A DNA stretch of 64,000 bases from assembly GCA_034687125.1 (NCBI GenBank), contig JAQGBZ010000103.1, positions 1-64,000 of the forward strand. The letters are read 5' to 3'. A program made the translations under genes and the position numbers. Shown here one piece after another: positions 1-10,391 of the stretch (the first letter of the stretch is position 1; each line of letters opens with the position of its first letter). The notes under the pieces were generated by a model, which was given only the letters and a program-made list of their open reading frames with translations, was not told the DNA's origin and did not search any database. This DNA comes from Neelides folsomi. Its lineage: Eukaryota; Arthropoda; Collembola; Neelipleona; Neelidae.

Positions 1-121
1 GAGTACCAATGTCATACCAATGTCATACCAAGAGAGTACCAATGTCATACCAATGTCATACCAAGAGAGTACCAATGTCATACCAATGTCATACCAAGAG
101 AGTACCAATGGCATATCAAGA
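1..121. repeat. 33-bp minisatellite built from three 11-mers
   Basis: The unit restarts at 1, 34, 67 and 100, a strict 33-bp period. Each unit splits into three related 11-mers of the form (g/a)taccaatgtc, the third ending in aagaga, so this is a higher-order repeat. The last copy decays after about 110. The array runs off the left edge, so its full size is unknown. Because 33 is a multiple of three, one frame stays open and ends at a TAA at 126-128. This could be the end of a repeat protein, but a non-coding minisatellite is simpler. Confidence 0.9.
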
Positions 122-387
122 TTATTAAACATTAAGTATTTTATTATTTAAAATTACGTTTTTATTAGATGATATAGGGATAATGGGATCATTAATAAAA
201 TATAATATACAGAGAAAAAATCAAATAATTTTATGTTTTCTTGTTTCATTTCTCTTTTTATAATTTTTGTAATCACTGTTTTAATATTTACTTTTATGTT
301 TAATAGTTTTTTAGAAGGATTTGAAAAGTAGAAAAGGAATCTTTTAACGTTTTCAGCTCTACTCATTTGTGTATCATGTCAATAAGC

Positions 388-2917
388 ATGAGTAAGTAAA
401 AATAAATATACATAAAATTAAGTATTAAACATTTAGGTAATTAAATATTTAGGTAATTATATATTTAACTAATAAATTAAAATTATTAGTTAATTATATA
501 TAATTGAAATTCCAATTACTTAATTAATTCTAATTTATTATATGATTTTAGATCATTATTTTCGATTTCTAAATGTGTTTATAATCTTAGATAAAGAGGA
601 GATTCGGAGAGTTCCATCGAAGTCAACATTTGAGTATGAAGAAGAGGAGGAAGATGATGACATGAGGTCAAGAGGCATGCCGGCTCGTCTTCATATTCCA
701 CCATTGCCATTCACTCCTGGACCATTTACGAAGAAAGTTGAGGAAGAAGCGGAATGTGTCCACGATTCTACGATCCTTAAACCTGACACTGCCGGATTTG
801 GTCTCAGTTCCAGAAAAAATACTCCTGGTTTTAATACTTATGGTTTTGGATATGAGTCAAGAGGAGGAAAATACATTCCGAGAACATCTACGGCACTCAA
901 TAACGTGAATTGAATTTCTGATTTTAATTGAATTTCTGATTAATTTTAAAAAGGAAGATTGATAGAATTTTATTTATTTTTATTAGAAAGAAATTCCATA
1001 TGAAGCTCTTGTTGAAGAAAAGCAAATTCTCAGAACGAGGAATAAAAATGAGCCAACTTATTGGCTTCGACGGTACAATTATGTTCTTCATAGAAAGAGA
1101 GTTGTCACTGTCAGACCCGTTGTTGATACTCACAACCCTTCTGCACCGAAGAATGTCTACTCGACCACGACTCCCTTTAATCGAAAACTTGCAAACTTTA
1201 CTCGAATTGAGAAAGAAAACACTATACTTTGCAAGAAGATTGCTAACCTCATGAGTGGAAAGGTTCAAAACATTCCATTCAGCATTAATTAAACAAATCA
1301 AACATTTTAATCATTTTATTAGTGGAACTTATATCGTTAATATTTTTTGGTTAATATAATTTAATTTTATAAAGTCGCAAATAGATAATGTTCTTGCGCC
1401 CAACACAAAGTGCATTCGCAGGAATGCAAAAGAACGTTTATCAAATCTGATGAAAATCACTTACGAAAATGTCCGAATGGTAAATTATAAATAATTATGT
1501 TGTCTGATTAATGATTAATATAATTTGTTTTATAAATCAATTGACTTTTTTGAAATTAAAATAATTGACTTAAATATTTGAAAGTTTAAAAAGATTTTAA
1601 AGCTCATCTGACTTATTTCAGGTTAAAAGACTTGCACAACAGGTTTTTATTCATAAAATTTTAAATTACCAGTTTTATTAATGATTTCTTATTTATCATA
1701 TATTCATATAGGGGAAATATAAACAATAAATTGTCTGATTGTATAGAAAACTGAATATTCTCGCAATAAGCTTTTGTCCGATTACGAAAGTTCAGAAGAT
1801 TATCTTTATCGAATAAGCCGATATCCATTATACAGATGGAAGAAAGTTCCAAAAGCATGGAAAGTTTACGAAGAACTCATAAAGATTAATGCTTGTCGGA
1901 ATCCTCATCCTCTTGTGTACTTTGACATTTCGCTCAAAAAGAGAGCTCTTGGGAGAATTATTTTTCAACTCCGTTCTGACGTCGTTCCCTACACCGCTGA
2001 AAATTTCCGAATGCTTTGCACTGGAGAAACTGGAGTCTCCTATTTGTGTTCGGATATCAATCGCATTTATCTGAACATGTTTTACCAAGGTGGAGATTTG
2101 AGCAAAAAACGTGGAAAGACATGTTCCATTTACGGAACGACGTTTGAAGATGAAAATTTCGAGTAATCCAATTGACAACTATTTATAAGATTTATAACCA
2201 GTAATTAAATTAAATTGCATTAAACCCTGTGTTTTTATAAGCTAATATTATTTATTTGTTTTAATAATTTAGCTTGAAGCACGATTGTCGAGGGACTCTT
2301 TCAATGGCCAATAATGGCCCAAATTCAAACGGGACTCAATTCCTTATTACAGCAAAGGCGCTTCCTTGTTTAGATAGAACTAACGTTGTTTTTGGAAAAG
2401 TTTTAACGGGATTTAGAGTTCTGGAAGTGGTAAAATTTAATCAAAAAGATGAATTTACAATATAATTACATTTAACGCTTAGAACTAAATTAATATCGTT
2501 AATATTTTAAATTTTAAGTTGGACAATGCTGATGAATCAGCAGCAGTGTCAATTGGATCAGGCAATGTGATCATAATTGGATGTGGTGAACTTCCACCTG
2601 ACACGGATCTTTCATCTTATTACCACGACGATCTTCAACTTTACGAAAACGAAGAGGGTGATGAGGAAGAAGAGGAAGAAAGCAATAGGGATGAAGCTGT
2701 TGAAGATGAATTTGATGAAGGTATGAATGAAGTAGAAGAGGAAGTTGAAGTTGAAGAGGAAGAAGAAAACGACAGGAAAAAGTCTGGACTTGAACGTGGA
2801 CCATTTGATGACACTGACGACGAAGAATTTTCCAGCTTAGGTCAATCAACAGAATATCCATTGTATGATTCTTCTACTAATAAAAATTTTTCATCAGAAG
2901 AGGAAGAAGATGCATAA
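388..2917 (+). CDS. CFAP97-domain / cyclophilin fusion protein with acidic tail
   Basis: Predicted exons: 388-391, 591-904, 987-1262, 1375-1479, 1622-1642, 1747-2162, 2273-2429, 2519-2917; 563 aa. All phases agree. The start codon sits on a 4-base coding exon (ATGA, then gtaagt), and one internal exon is 21 nt. Residues about 1-106 are low-complexity and acidic. Residues 107-262 follow the CFAP97/hemingway pattern ([17 protein letters not shown], then [13 protein letters not shown] and a DY..YL end), a family linked to cilia and sperm axonemes. Residues about 295-456 form a cyclophilin prolyl isomerase with [30 protein letters not shown] and NVVFGKV. Several usual active-site residues differ: Trp121 reads Leu and His126 reads Asn. 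The last 100 residues are rich in Glu/Asp. A sperm or axoneme role is inference. The first exon is the weakest part of the model. Confidence 0.82.
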
Positions 2918-2923
2918 AGAAAT

Positions 2924-3540
2924 GGATACCATTTAACGTGCCCCAATAATAATAGATTTTGCCCCAGGATTTAAATAGATCCTTCCCCAATAGTTTTTGC
3001 CCCAACGTTAAAAAATCTTTGCCCCAATAAAAATAATAATTGCCCCATAGGCCCCAATGTTTATTAAACTTATTATTTCATATGTCAAACAAATTAATAT
3101 CTTGGTAATATATAAATTGATGTCTACTGTTCTCCAAATATACATTATCTTAAAAAAGTGCATTTTAAGTTCAAGCGTCTACTTTCATTAAACTCTTCTT
3201 TCAGTTATTCGCTGCAAGTGCAGCTGGTTTTCCCATTCATTCATCCAAATATTTCCTAAAGATGAAATGAATGCAGATTAGCATTAAAACAATTGAAATT
3301 GTGTGACAGAACATTGTTACTTTTTCATACCTAATTATGTAAATATAACAAATTTTAAAGTCTACCATACATTGCTCATATGCCTATCATATATTAAATT
3401 AGAGATTATAATTTAAGTTGGGGCATTTAATATCAAATTTGGGGCAAAGAAAATTACCTTGGGGCAAACCCTAATGGGGCATACTCTATTTTAACATTGG
3501 GGCAAGATCTATTAGTATTGGGGCGGAAAAATATTGTCCC
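2924..3540. mobile_element. Non-autonomous DNA transposon (MITE-like), TTGCCCC-rich inverted ends
   Basis: A 617-bp segment is flanked by perfect 9-bp direct repeats TAAAGAAAT (2915-2923 and 3541-3549), read as a target-site duplication. Its two ends are inverted copies: 2937-2965 (tgccccaataataatagatt) matches the reverse complement of 3506-3527 (cgccccaatactaatagatc). Both arms carry five or six spaced TTGCCCC(A) boxes. The outer ends begin GG on both strands. There is no ORF, so it cannot move alone. A 9-bp duplication with GG ends fits Mutator-like or Merlin-like families; the assignment is inference. Confidence 0.75.
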
Positions 3541-3549
3541 TAAAGAAAT

Positions 3550-4096
3550 TATCTATTTTAAGAATCGCAAATAAATGAACGTTCAATTGATAATCTTATT
3601 GTATTTTTTTGTCTTCAATGTTAAAATGCAATTTATTCAATAGTTATTAGTTTTTCAGATTCAAGTACAAATATATATTACAGTTATTGTATTATACACA
3701 GCCAAATTACAGTAATCGGCTTTCATAATTATAAGTAATTATGGTGTCATATAATTTTCATTGTAATTAATATTAGGCAATTATAATATTTATCCTAGGT
3801 TCATTTTAAGTATTCAAAGCTCAGTGCATTGACAAAAATGTTAAAATATATAAAAATTATAGTTAAAATTACTCATTCGTTGCATGTATGATTTAAATAA
3901 AAACTATCTTTACTCTATAGACTCCACTGTGTACTGCGGACATCACCGAAATTCATTATAAATTATAAGTTTGATAGTGGGAGTGTCATAAGATAGCAAG
4001 CATTATTCAAATAATTAAAAAAAGTAAAAGTCCATTTGTTTTAAAAATAAGTATGAGGAATGTCATGAATTTTAGTCACTGAGGTTTAAAAATGAC
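3550..4096. other. AT-rich spacer, no gene seen
   Basis: This lies between the transposon and the stop codon of the minus-strand TLDc gene. No open frame of note. It probably holds 3' untranslated sequence of both neighbours, which converge here. Confidence 0.5.
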
Positions 4097-6178
4097 TTAA
4101 ATTCCCGAAACCCAACATTCAATAGCAGTGACTTGGAATTCTCCTTCTGAAACTAAAGGAGGACTTGAAAATGTTTCGCTGTTGTCAGTAAATCCTTTGT
4201 TCAAGTCATTATCGAGCCAAATCCCGAACTTCCCACTAAAAATAATACCGATATCGAAATATTAAAGTAGTTCACTTTGTAATGACCTTGGTGTTTTGTT
4301 TTAACCTTCTAACATGCTCTCATGAATTTTAAATAAAAGTTTTTGTTCTTACTCTCCAGAGCCCACGATGAGGGAATCGACGTTACCCTTAATGAAATAA
4401 TTATTTAGTCCCGACCAGTGAAAGATTTCCAAATTCGGCGCAAACCGAAAGATAAACGATGGGCCTATTGAATAAAAATCCCAAATAAAAATATTTTTAA
4501 ATAATTAATTATATAAATTATAAATACAAAAAAGATGATTAGGAGAATCTTTACCCGAGCCATAAAAGTGAGAAGAGATTCGAAAAGGTTGATTGACTCT
4601 CGCTCCGAACACACGCCCATTCTTTAAACAAAGATTACCATAAAAATGGAACCCAAATATCTAAATATACTTGAATCTCTAAGTGAATCTAATTACCTTA
4701 TCTTTGATAAGCAAAAGGATGGGGGAGTTGACTGCAAGGACCGAACATTTCCTGTAAAGACTCTGCAACGAGAATCCATCCCTTGATGTTGAGAAAACGC
4801 ATTTCCATACAATTCCGCAATTGACTCCTTTGCAACAAAGAGTTTTTAATTCTTCAGAGCTCACGATCTCAGATTCACCGTCAAATTCATCTTCATTGTT
4901 GTTCCAAGTCTCGCCCTTTTCTCGGATTTTGGAATTCTCCTATATTTATAATTTTAATATTATTTAATTACATATTTATACCAATTAACAATCAACTAAT
5001 GAAATTGTAATTTAAATGTACTTGCCATATTTGTGAATCCGAAGCATTTTGAAAAAAACTCCCAAAGGTATTCAACCCCATTGTTTAATTTTTCTTGTGG
5101 TTGCAAATGTTTCGGCGGAGTTACACGATATGTTTTGCTCCTGAGCACCATTATGCCTTCTTGTGCGACCGGCTCCTAAAACCAAATTAATGACTAATAA
5201 ATATCTTTCTAGTGGTTTAATATTCCAACCTAATGCCAACATTACAAGGAAATTATTTGTACAGAGAATTTATTGATTTATTGAGAAAAACACAAACAGA
5301 ACAAACTAATACACTTACAAACTTACCAATATTAAAAATGTACACGGCCTATTATTAAGATACAATCGACAGCATTAAAATTAAAAGGATCTCGGGGGAA
5401 TTATCTGTCCCAACCACACGCACACGAACCTTTTATGAATTTGAATTCCATTTTTAGGTTTTTGTTCATGTAAACCAATAACACAGCCCAGTTATACCAA
5501 CTTATAACATATATAACATACATTTCTCACTCTTAATTGAACATTGTTCAATGAATATTTATGGCATTTAAAATAACATAACAAAATAGAGACTCCAAAT
5601 GCATATTATAAAGTAAATTATATTAAATAAGATCTATACTCATCATAGAGGCACTCCAAATTCCAAGTTAATATCTGTCCTCAGAACAGGGGGGTTATTA
5701 AATGAAGAAAATGCAAATGAGATAAAATGTAAATGGAGTTAATGAGCTAATATGAACAATTTGTACCTATTAGAATATTTACTGTTTATCAACCTTATAC
5801 TTAATAAAAGGAATTAAGATCATTTAAATAGTTTAACGTGGTTCAGAGAATCCTCCTTATACAATTTACATTAAATTCATTATTTATTTATGTTTTGCTT
5901 CTCATTTAACATTAAATTTTCTTGCCTTACTTATTCTCCGTGAGGAGTAATAGTCTGTTGTTATTATAGCCTTATAACTTATAATATCACATTATGAGCA
6001 AGATAAAGACAAAGGAGAAAAAATATTATATTTTAGATTTAAAGATTTAAGCTATCAAAGCGATCAAAGTTAGAATAATACGGTTTGAACTTTGAACCCT
6101 CTAAATGAATTTTATAAATAGGAAAATTACCTCATTGATGACGATTGAAGCATTGAGTCCCATGTCAATCTCTTCCAT
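4097..6178 (-). CDS. Short TLDc-domain protein (OXR1/NCOA7-like)
   Basis: Predicted exons, minus strand: 6178-6131, 5175-5026, 4939-4697, 4621-4555, 4464-4353, 4235-4097; 252 aa, phases consistent. The TLDc domain fills about residues 95-252. Visible blocks are WKCVFSTSRDGFSLQSLYRK, SPILLLIKDK, GRVFGARVNQPFRISSHFYG, FRFAPNLEIFHWSGLNNYF, KFGIWLDNDL and an ending VTAIECWVSGI. Family members protect against oxidative stress and bind the V-ATPase. No LysM or GRAM region is seen, so this resembles the short OXR1/NCOA7 isoforms. The intron after exon 2 must be GC-AG (ATG|gcaagt) to keep frame. The frame is open for 26 codons upstream of the chosen ATG without another Met, so a further 5' exon is possible. 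Confidence 0.88.
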
Positions 6179-6256
6179 TTCTAAGCCCTCACCCGTCTGA
6201 ACAGACTCAAGACGCCGATGAAGCGACAATGAAGTTTTAGTTTCAATTTATTGTTT

Positions 6257-9102
6257 CTTCGTCATCACCATTTTTTATTCTCATAGTCACTCCCATTGGA
6301 TTTTTTCTATTCAGACACTATTTGGATCGTGGGACGAGGGAACATAGAAGGTCGGCATGGATGAGAGATGCACTCGAGTTTTGAAATAACTAAAACATTG
6401 ATTTAAACACCACTGACTCTTATCTCTAAACGAGGAAAGGAGATAAATTGTAAAACCAATATTATTTATTTCGACTCGACAGCAGCTCTTCAAACTCAGT
6501 TCATTTTCACTTTCGAGACTCATAAGACTTGTAAAATAGAGAAATTGTGTTGTTGCAAATTGAGTGTTATGAATTGCGATTGATATTAAACGATGAGGCC
6601 TATTGATATAACAAACCTATTAAACCAAAGCATTTCAAAACCATAACATAACTTTTATCAATATCACTAGGTATAAACATTTATAAGGAACAATTTAACT
6701 CCAGTATTTAGTGTTTGATATATCCTAGAGTAGATGTAATTATTTAACATGGATAGGATATAGTTTTATAAGGAAGGAAGTGCTCAATTGACGTTTCTCT
6801 AATTTTAAAAAATTTCATTATCGCATTGTCTAGAGTTTATACTTTGAGCAGCTACAACACATTACTACATTATAATCATAAAGTTATATACATCTTTAGT
6901 ATGCTGGCAAATATTAAGTTAAAAATGTAATGTAGATACCTAGATATACCTATTTATTGTTATTTAAGGCTATAACTAAGTTATAAGTTGGTTTAATTTA
7001 ATAATGAAATTCGGCTATTAGTAATCGGCCCGTCTCCAGACGGGTTTATATGAATATTACAATAGTCAACAACAATTCAGATTATATTTACAAATAAGTA
7101 ATAAGATATTCAAGTTAATCTACCTCAATATCTTTTAGAATATAAAAATTCTTAAAAATTAATGAAAGTAATGCTTTTTTCTAGTAGGTCACCCGTCTCC
7201 GACGGGATTGTAAAGAAAGCTCTGTTCGAAAGTCCCCCTTTGAACTCTAAATATTTAAAGAAAGCCCCTGCTCAAAAGATAGCCCCCCTCTCAAATATGA
7301 ATTCCCTTTCATACATGTATTTTGAAATAAGACTCATTTTTAGCCTATTATTTACCTTATTTATTATCTAGCCTATCATTTGAGTGCTAAATTACTATTA
7401 TGGGTCATCAAAACAAAAAAATTTAATGAGCCTCTGCTCGAAAAAGAGCAGAGCCTTTTGAGGGGGCTCAAAAGAAAGCCCCCTCTTGAAAGATAATTTT
7501 TTAAAGAGAGCCCCAGCTCCGATAGGTCCGACACTTTGTAACGTTTGTCTAGACCCCTTCCCCCCTATAGGCGTGAGCTCATATATGAACGCTCCCTTAT
7601 TTGAGTAAGTTGAAATGCTACTCAAGGAACTTTCAATTCAAAAGTAAAATGTTGTTGCTAATAACATGTACATTTGCAATTAACAAAATTGAGCATTTTT
7701 GGAAACTTTTTGTTGTTGAAGTATTTTATTTAAATGTAAAAAACCGCGAGGTTTGGCTAATTATTCTGTTATTAATTAACGGAAATGAAATTTAAAAAGT
7801 CCTCCTGTCATTTACGTCACGGAATCACGGCGGATATTTTGGTATAGTTATTATAAGTGGGGATGTTTTAGTTAAAGCTGTAGGTCGTCTTAATACTGAC
7901 AGACACTGGAATTTTATAGAGGTAGAATAGAGGTAGATATCTACAGTATTGGAGATTATAGACGCATTTATTATTTGTTCGATAAATGAGAATTTTACTA
8001 AATGTTTAAGCAATTGAAATTGACGTACCATTCAATATATTTAGGTAATGCGAATCACTTTGACGTGTTTGAAACTTTGAAACTCTTTCGTGACCTGATT
8101 TTTATTTAATTTATTTCCACTATTATCAAAATGGAAATTGAAACTTGTTATATTATTAAACCTATTTATATGTAAATAAGCAGTTAAATGTATTATACTA
8201 TTTAATGTGTATTAGGTAAGTAGGTTCATGAAGTTAATAAATATTTAGTTTAAATGTTAGCATTTAATGTAAATTGATATTCTTAATTTACTATATATCA
8301 GAGTTTTTTAAAATAATATTACCTAACTATATAAATGTACAAATAAATCTTTGAGCACAGAGTTAAATTACACGTTTTGTCTTTGTATTTGCGACATTTA
8401 TAATTTATTTATTTCACGATTATTTATATGTAATAAAATGTTATTTCAAATAACTTTGAAATATTTATCCTACTTTAAACGTTAAATAACTATGTACTTA
8501 AATAACGCTAACAAAATGTGACTTTCATCCATTTTTATTATTCAAAAATATATACAATTTTACGTAAGAATATAACTACTTATATAGGAATATACTAGCC
8601 CAATTTATCAATTGCTGTAAATAATTGATTCTCATGGATCGATCTTTATGTGTCTTGTCTTTTCTATTAATACCTCATTAGCATTTGCACGAAATGTCAT
8701 CACTCATTATCAACATTGTCAATTGTTAATAATTCAAGCAAAGGCCAATTTAATAGCTATTTGATATTTTTAACATTGCAAATTATTGAAAAAAATATCT
8801 TTGAATAAATAAAAAACAATTAAAAACCTTTTGCACAAATTGTGAAAAAATGATATACTTTATATGTAGATAATAAAAGAATGCAACAAATAACAATTTA
8901 TGATTTTTATGTTTTTATTACCAATTAATTAATATGTACCATATTTTAATTATAATGTTTATTATACTTATCAATTACAAAGATACTAATTATTACTGAT
9001 AATTTTATCAATTATATTTTACGAATTTTTTGCATAAAATAACAATGTAATAAACTGAATATTATTCATATATAATATTATTGGAATAATAATATGAAAA
9101 TT
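6257..9102. other. Gene-poor AT-rich region with a hairpin cluster
   Basis: I see no credible coding exon in these 2.8 kb. A 69-codon frame on + (7162-7371) and a 68-codon frame on - (7825-8031) have no family likeness. The one structured part is 7029-7560, annotated separately. A TACGTCAC (CRE-like) site near 7811 may be chance. Confidence 0.5.
7029..7485. repeat. Cluster of four perfect GC-rich hairpins
   Basis: Four perfect inverted repeats lie within 460 bp of AT-rich DNA. 7029-7044 is CCCGTCT-cc-AGACGGG (7-bp stem). 7192-7206 is CCCGTC-tcc-GACGGG (6-bp stem). 7432-7453 is CTCTGCTC-6 nt-GAGCAGAG (8-bp stem). 7460-7485 is GAGGGGGCT-8 nt-AGCCCCCTC (9-bp stem). The first two share a sequence; the last two do not. 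Direct copies of AAAGAAAGCCCC lie between and after them. Function unknown. Confidence 0.7.
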
Positions 9103-10203
9103 TTAATTGTGGAGTTTATGAATCGGGTGTTGAACTTGGGACAAATCTGGAGGATTTTTCACAAAGCTCTTGAAAATGGCAAGACCTTCATCACCGATTG
9201 CCCACATCTCGCTTTGGTTCTTCTTAAAATTTTCAAACCACTTGCAAATGTTGGGATAAAGTGCAAAATCAAAGTCGATCGAGTTCAAGCAACCTGTTGT
9301 AACAGCAAGGGCAATATCAGCAATTGTCACGTTTTCTCCCGCAACATACGCCGTGTTCATTCTCTTCAAATATTCTTCAAAAATCCCCATTGTATGGTTG
9401 AGATAAACATCTTGTGATTGAGACAAAGGATATTTGTAGAAGGAGGGAAGAACAATCCGATCAAAAATTGCTTTGTAGTAAGTTGACAAATTGAAAGCAA
9501 GTCGGTGGTTGACAATTGCACGAGCTTTTGGACATTTGGGATAAAACGTCTCATCTTTTCCATACATGTCAGCCAAATACTGCATCATTGCCGTTCTTAA
9601 TAAACAACAAGAATAATTATTATGCTGAATAAGATTATAAAATGTAGAGCAGTGTGACCAGTTTTAAAGATGTAATATTGAAGTTTATGTAATCTACAGT
9701 ATGTAATGTATTGTATTATTTTCGAGTCAAGTATGATAATGATAATATTAGGGTACATAAAAAGAATGCTAAAAAATAAGTAAATGGTGTAAAACAATAT
9801 TTTTATAATTAATAAATTATTCTCACGATTCTCCAATAACCAAACCATCGTCGTCCAAAGCCGGAACTTCTCCTTGAGGATTTACCTAGACATGAACAAA
9901 AAATTGACTTTTATGGTTTTTTGTCAATAAACCACATTCAATTACTTTATCAGTTTTTACACTATTTTACATAAAAACTTTATAATTAGCATAGTGGACT
10001 TGTAGTGAACTATACAAAATATAATTTAAACAATTTTTAAGTGTTACAAATGTATTAATTACCATCAAGTAATTCTCTTTGAGTTGTTCTCCATTAAGGA
10101 AATCAATATCAATGAGTTCATGCGGCACGTTGAGATGTTTGAGACACATTCGAACCGCAAGAGTCGGCGGAGAGTCACAAAGGTTATACAATTTCAAAAC
10201 CAT
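9103..10203 (-). CDS. Glutathione S-transferase, delta/epsilon-like
   Basis: Predicted exons, minus strand: 10203-10063, 9885-9827, 9595-9103; 230 aa. A cytosolic enzyme that conjugates glutathione to electrophiles, used in detoxification. The thioredoxin-like half has LYNLCDSPPTLAV, with probable catalytic Ser11, then NPQGEVPALDDDG and GES for glutathione binding. The all-helical half starts at AMMQYLADMYGKD and contains the usual NVTIADIAL motif. Start: ATG at 10203 begins the conserved K-L-Y-N strand; the frame continues upstream but without a nearer ATG. It is divergent from the GST at 12214, and the two share intron 1 after codon 47 but not intron 2. SPP at the active site looks epsilon-like. 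Class is not certain. Confidence 0.92.
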
Positions 10204-10384
10204 TTTGACTTCTGAAGATCGAAGAATCAAGATCTTTTAAAAAGAGGGAGCAAAGGGAATAAAAAGTGCAAGTGAAGATGCGGAGGCGTCGACTGCTCCA
10301 ACAGATTCCAACTCTGGGAGATTAAAATACTTTCCAGTCTGGTGGGTTGAAGGCTACAATGGCCACAGGCTAATCAACTCCATT

Positions 10385-10391
10385 CTTTATA
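10385..10391 (-). promoter_or_regulatory. Probable TATA box of the minus-strand GST
   Basis: TATAAAG reads on the minus strand. A weak initiator-like CCATTG has its A near 10360, 31 bases downstream, giving a leader of about 157 nt to the ATG at 10203. Confidence 0.45.

Noticed and set aside
1-121. CRISPR array
   Set aside because: The left-edge repeats are contiguous with no spacers; this is a eukaryotic minisatellite.
924-1301. 125-codon minus frame opposite the CFAP97 exon
   Set aside because: A shadow of the plus-strand coding exon, whose frame carries the recognisable motif.
2571-2861. 96-codon minus frame, Leu/His/Gln-rich
   Set aside because: Reverse reading of the acidic (GAA/GAG) tail; simple-sequence artefact.
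7825-8031. 68-codon minus frame, and a plus frame reading GYFGIVIISGDVLVKAVG
   Set aside because: Neither shows a start, splice sites or a known family; isolated in gene-poor DNA.
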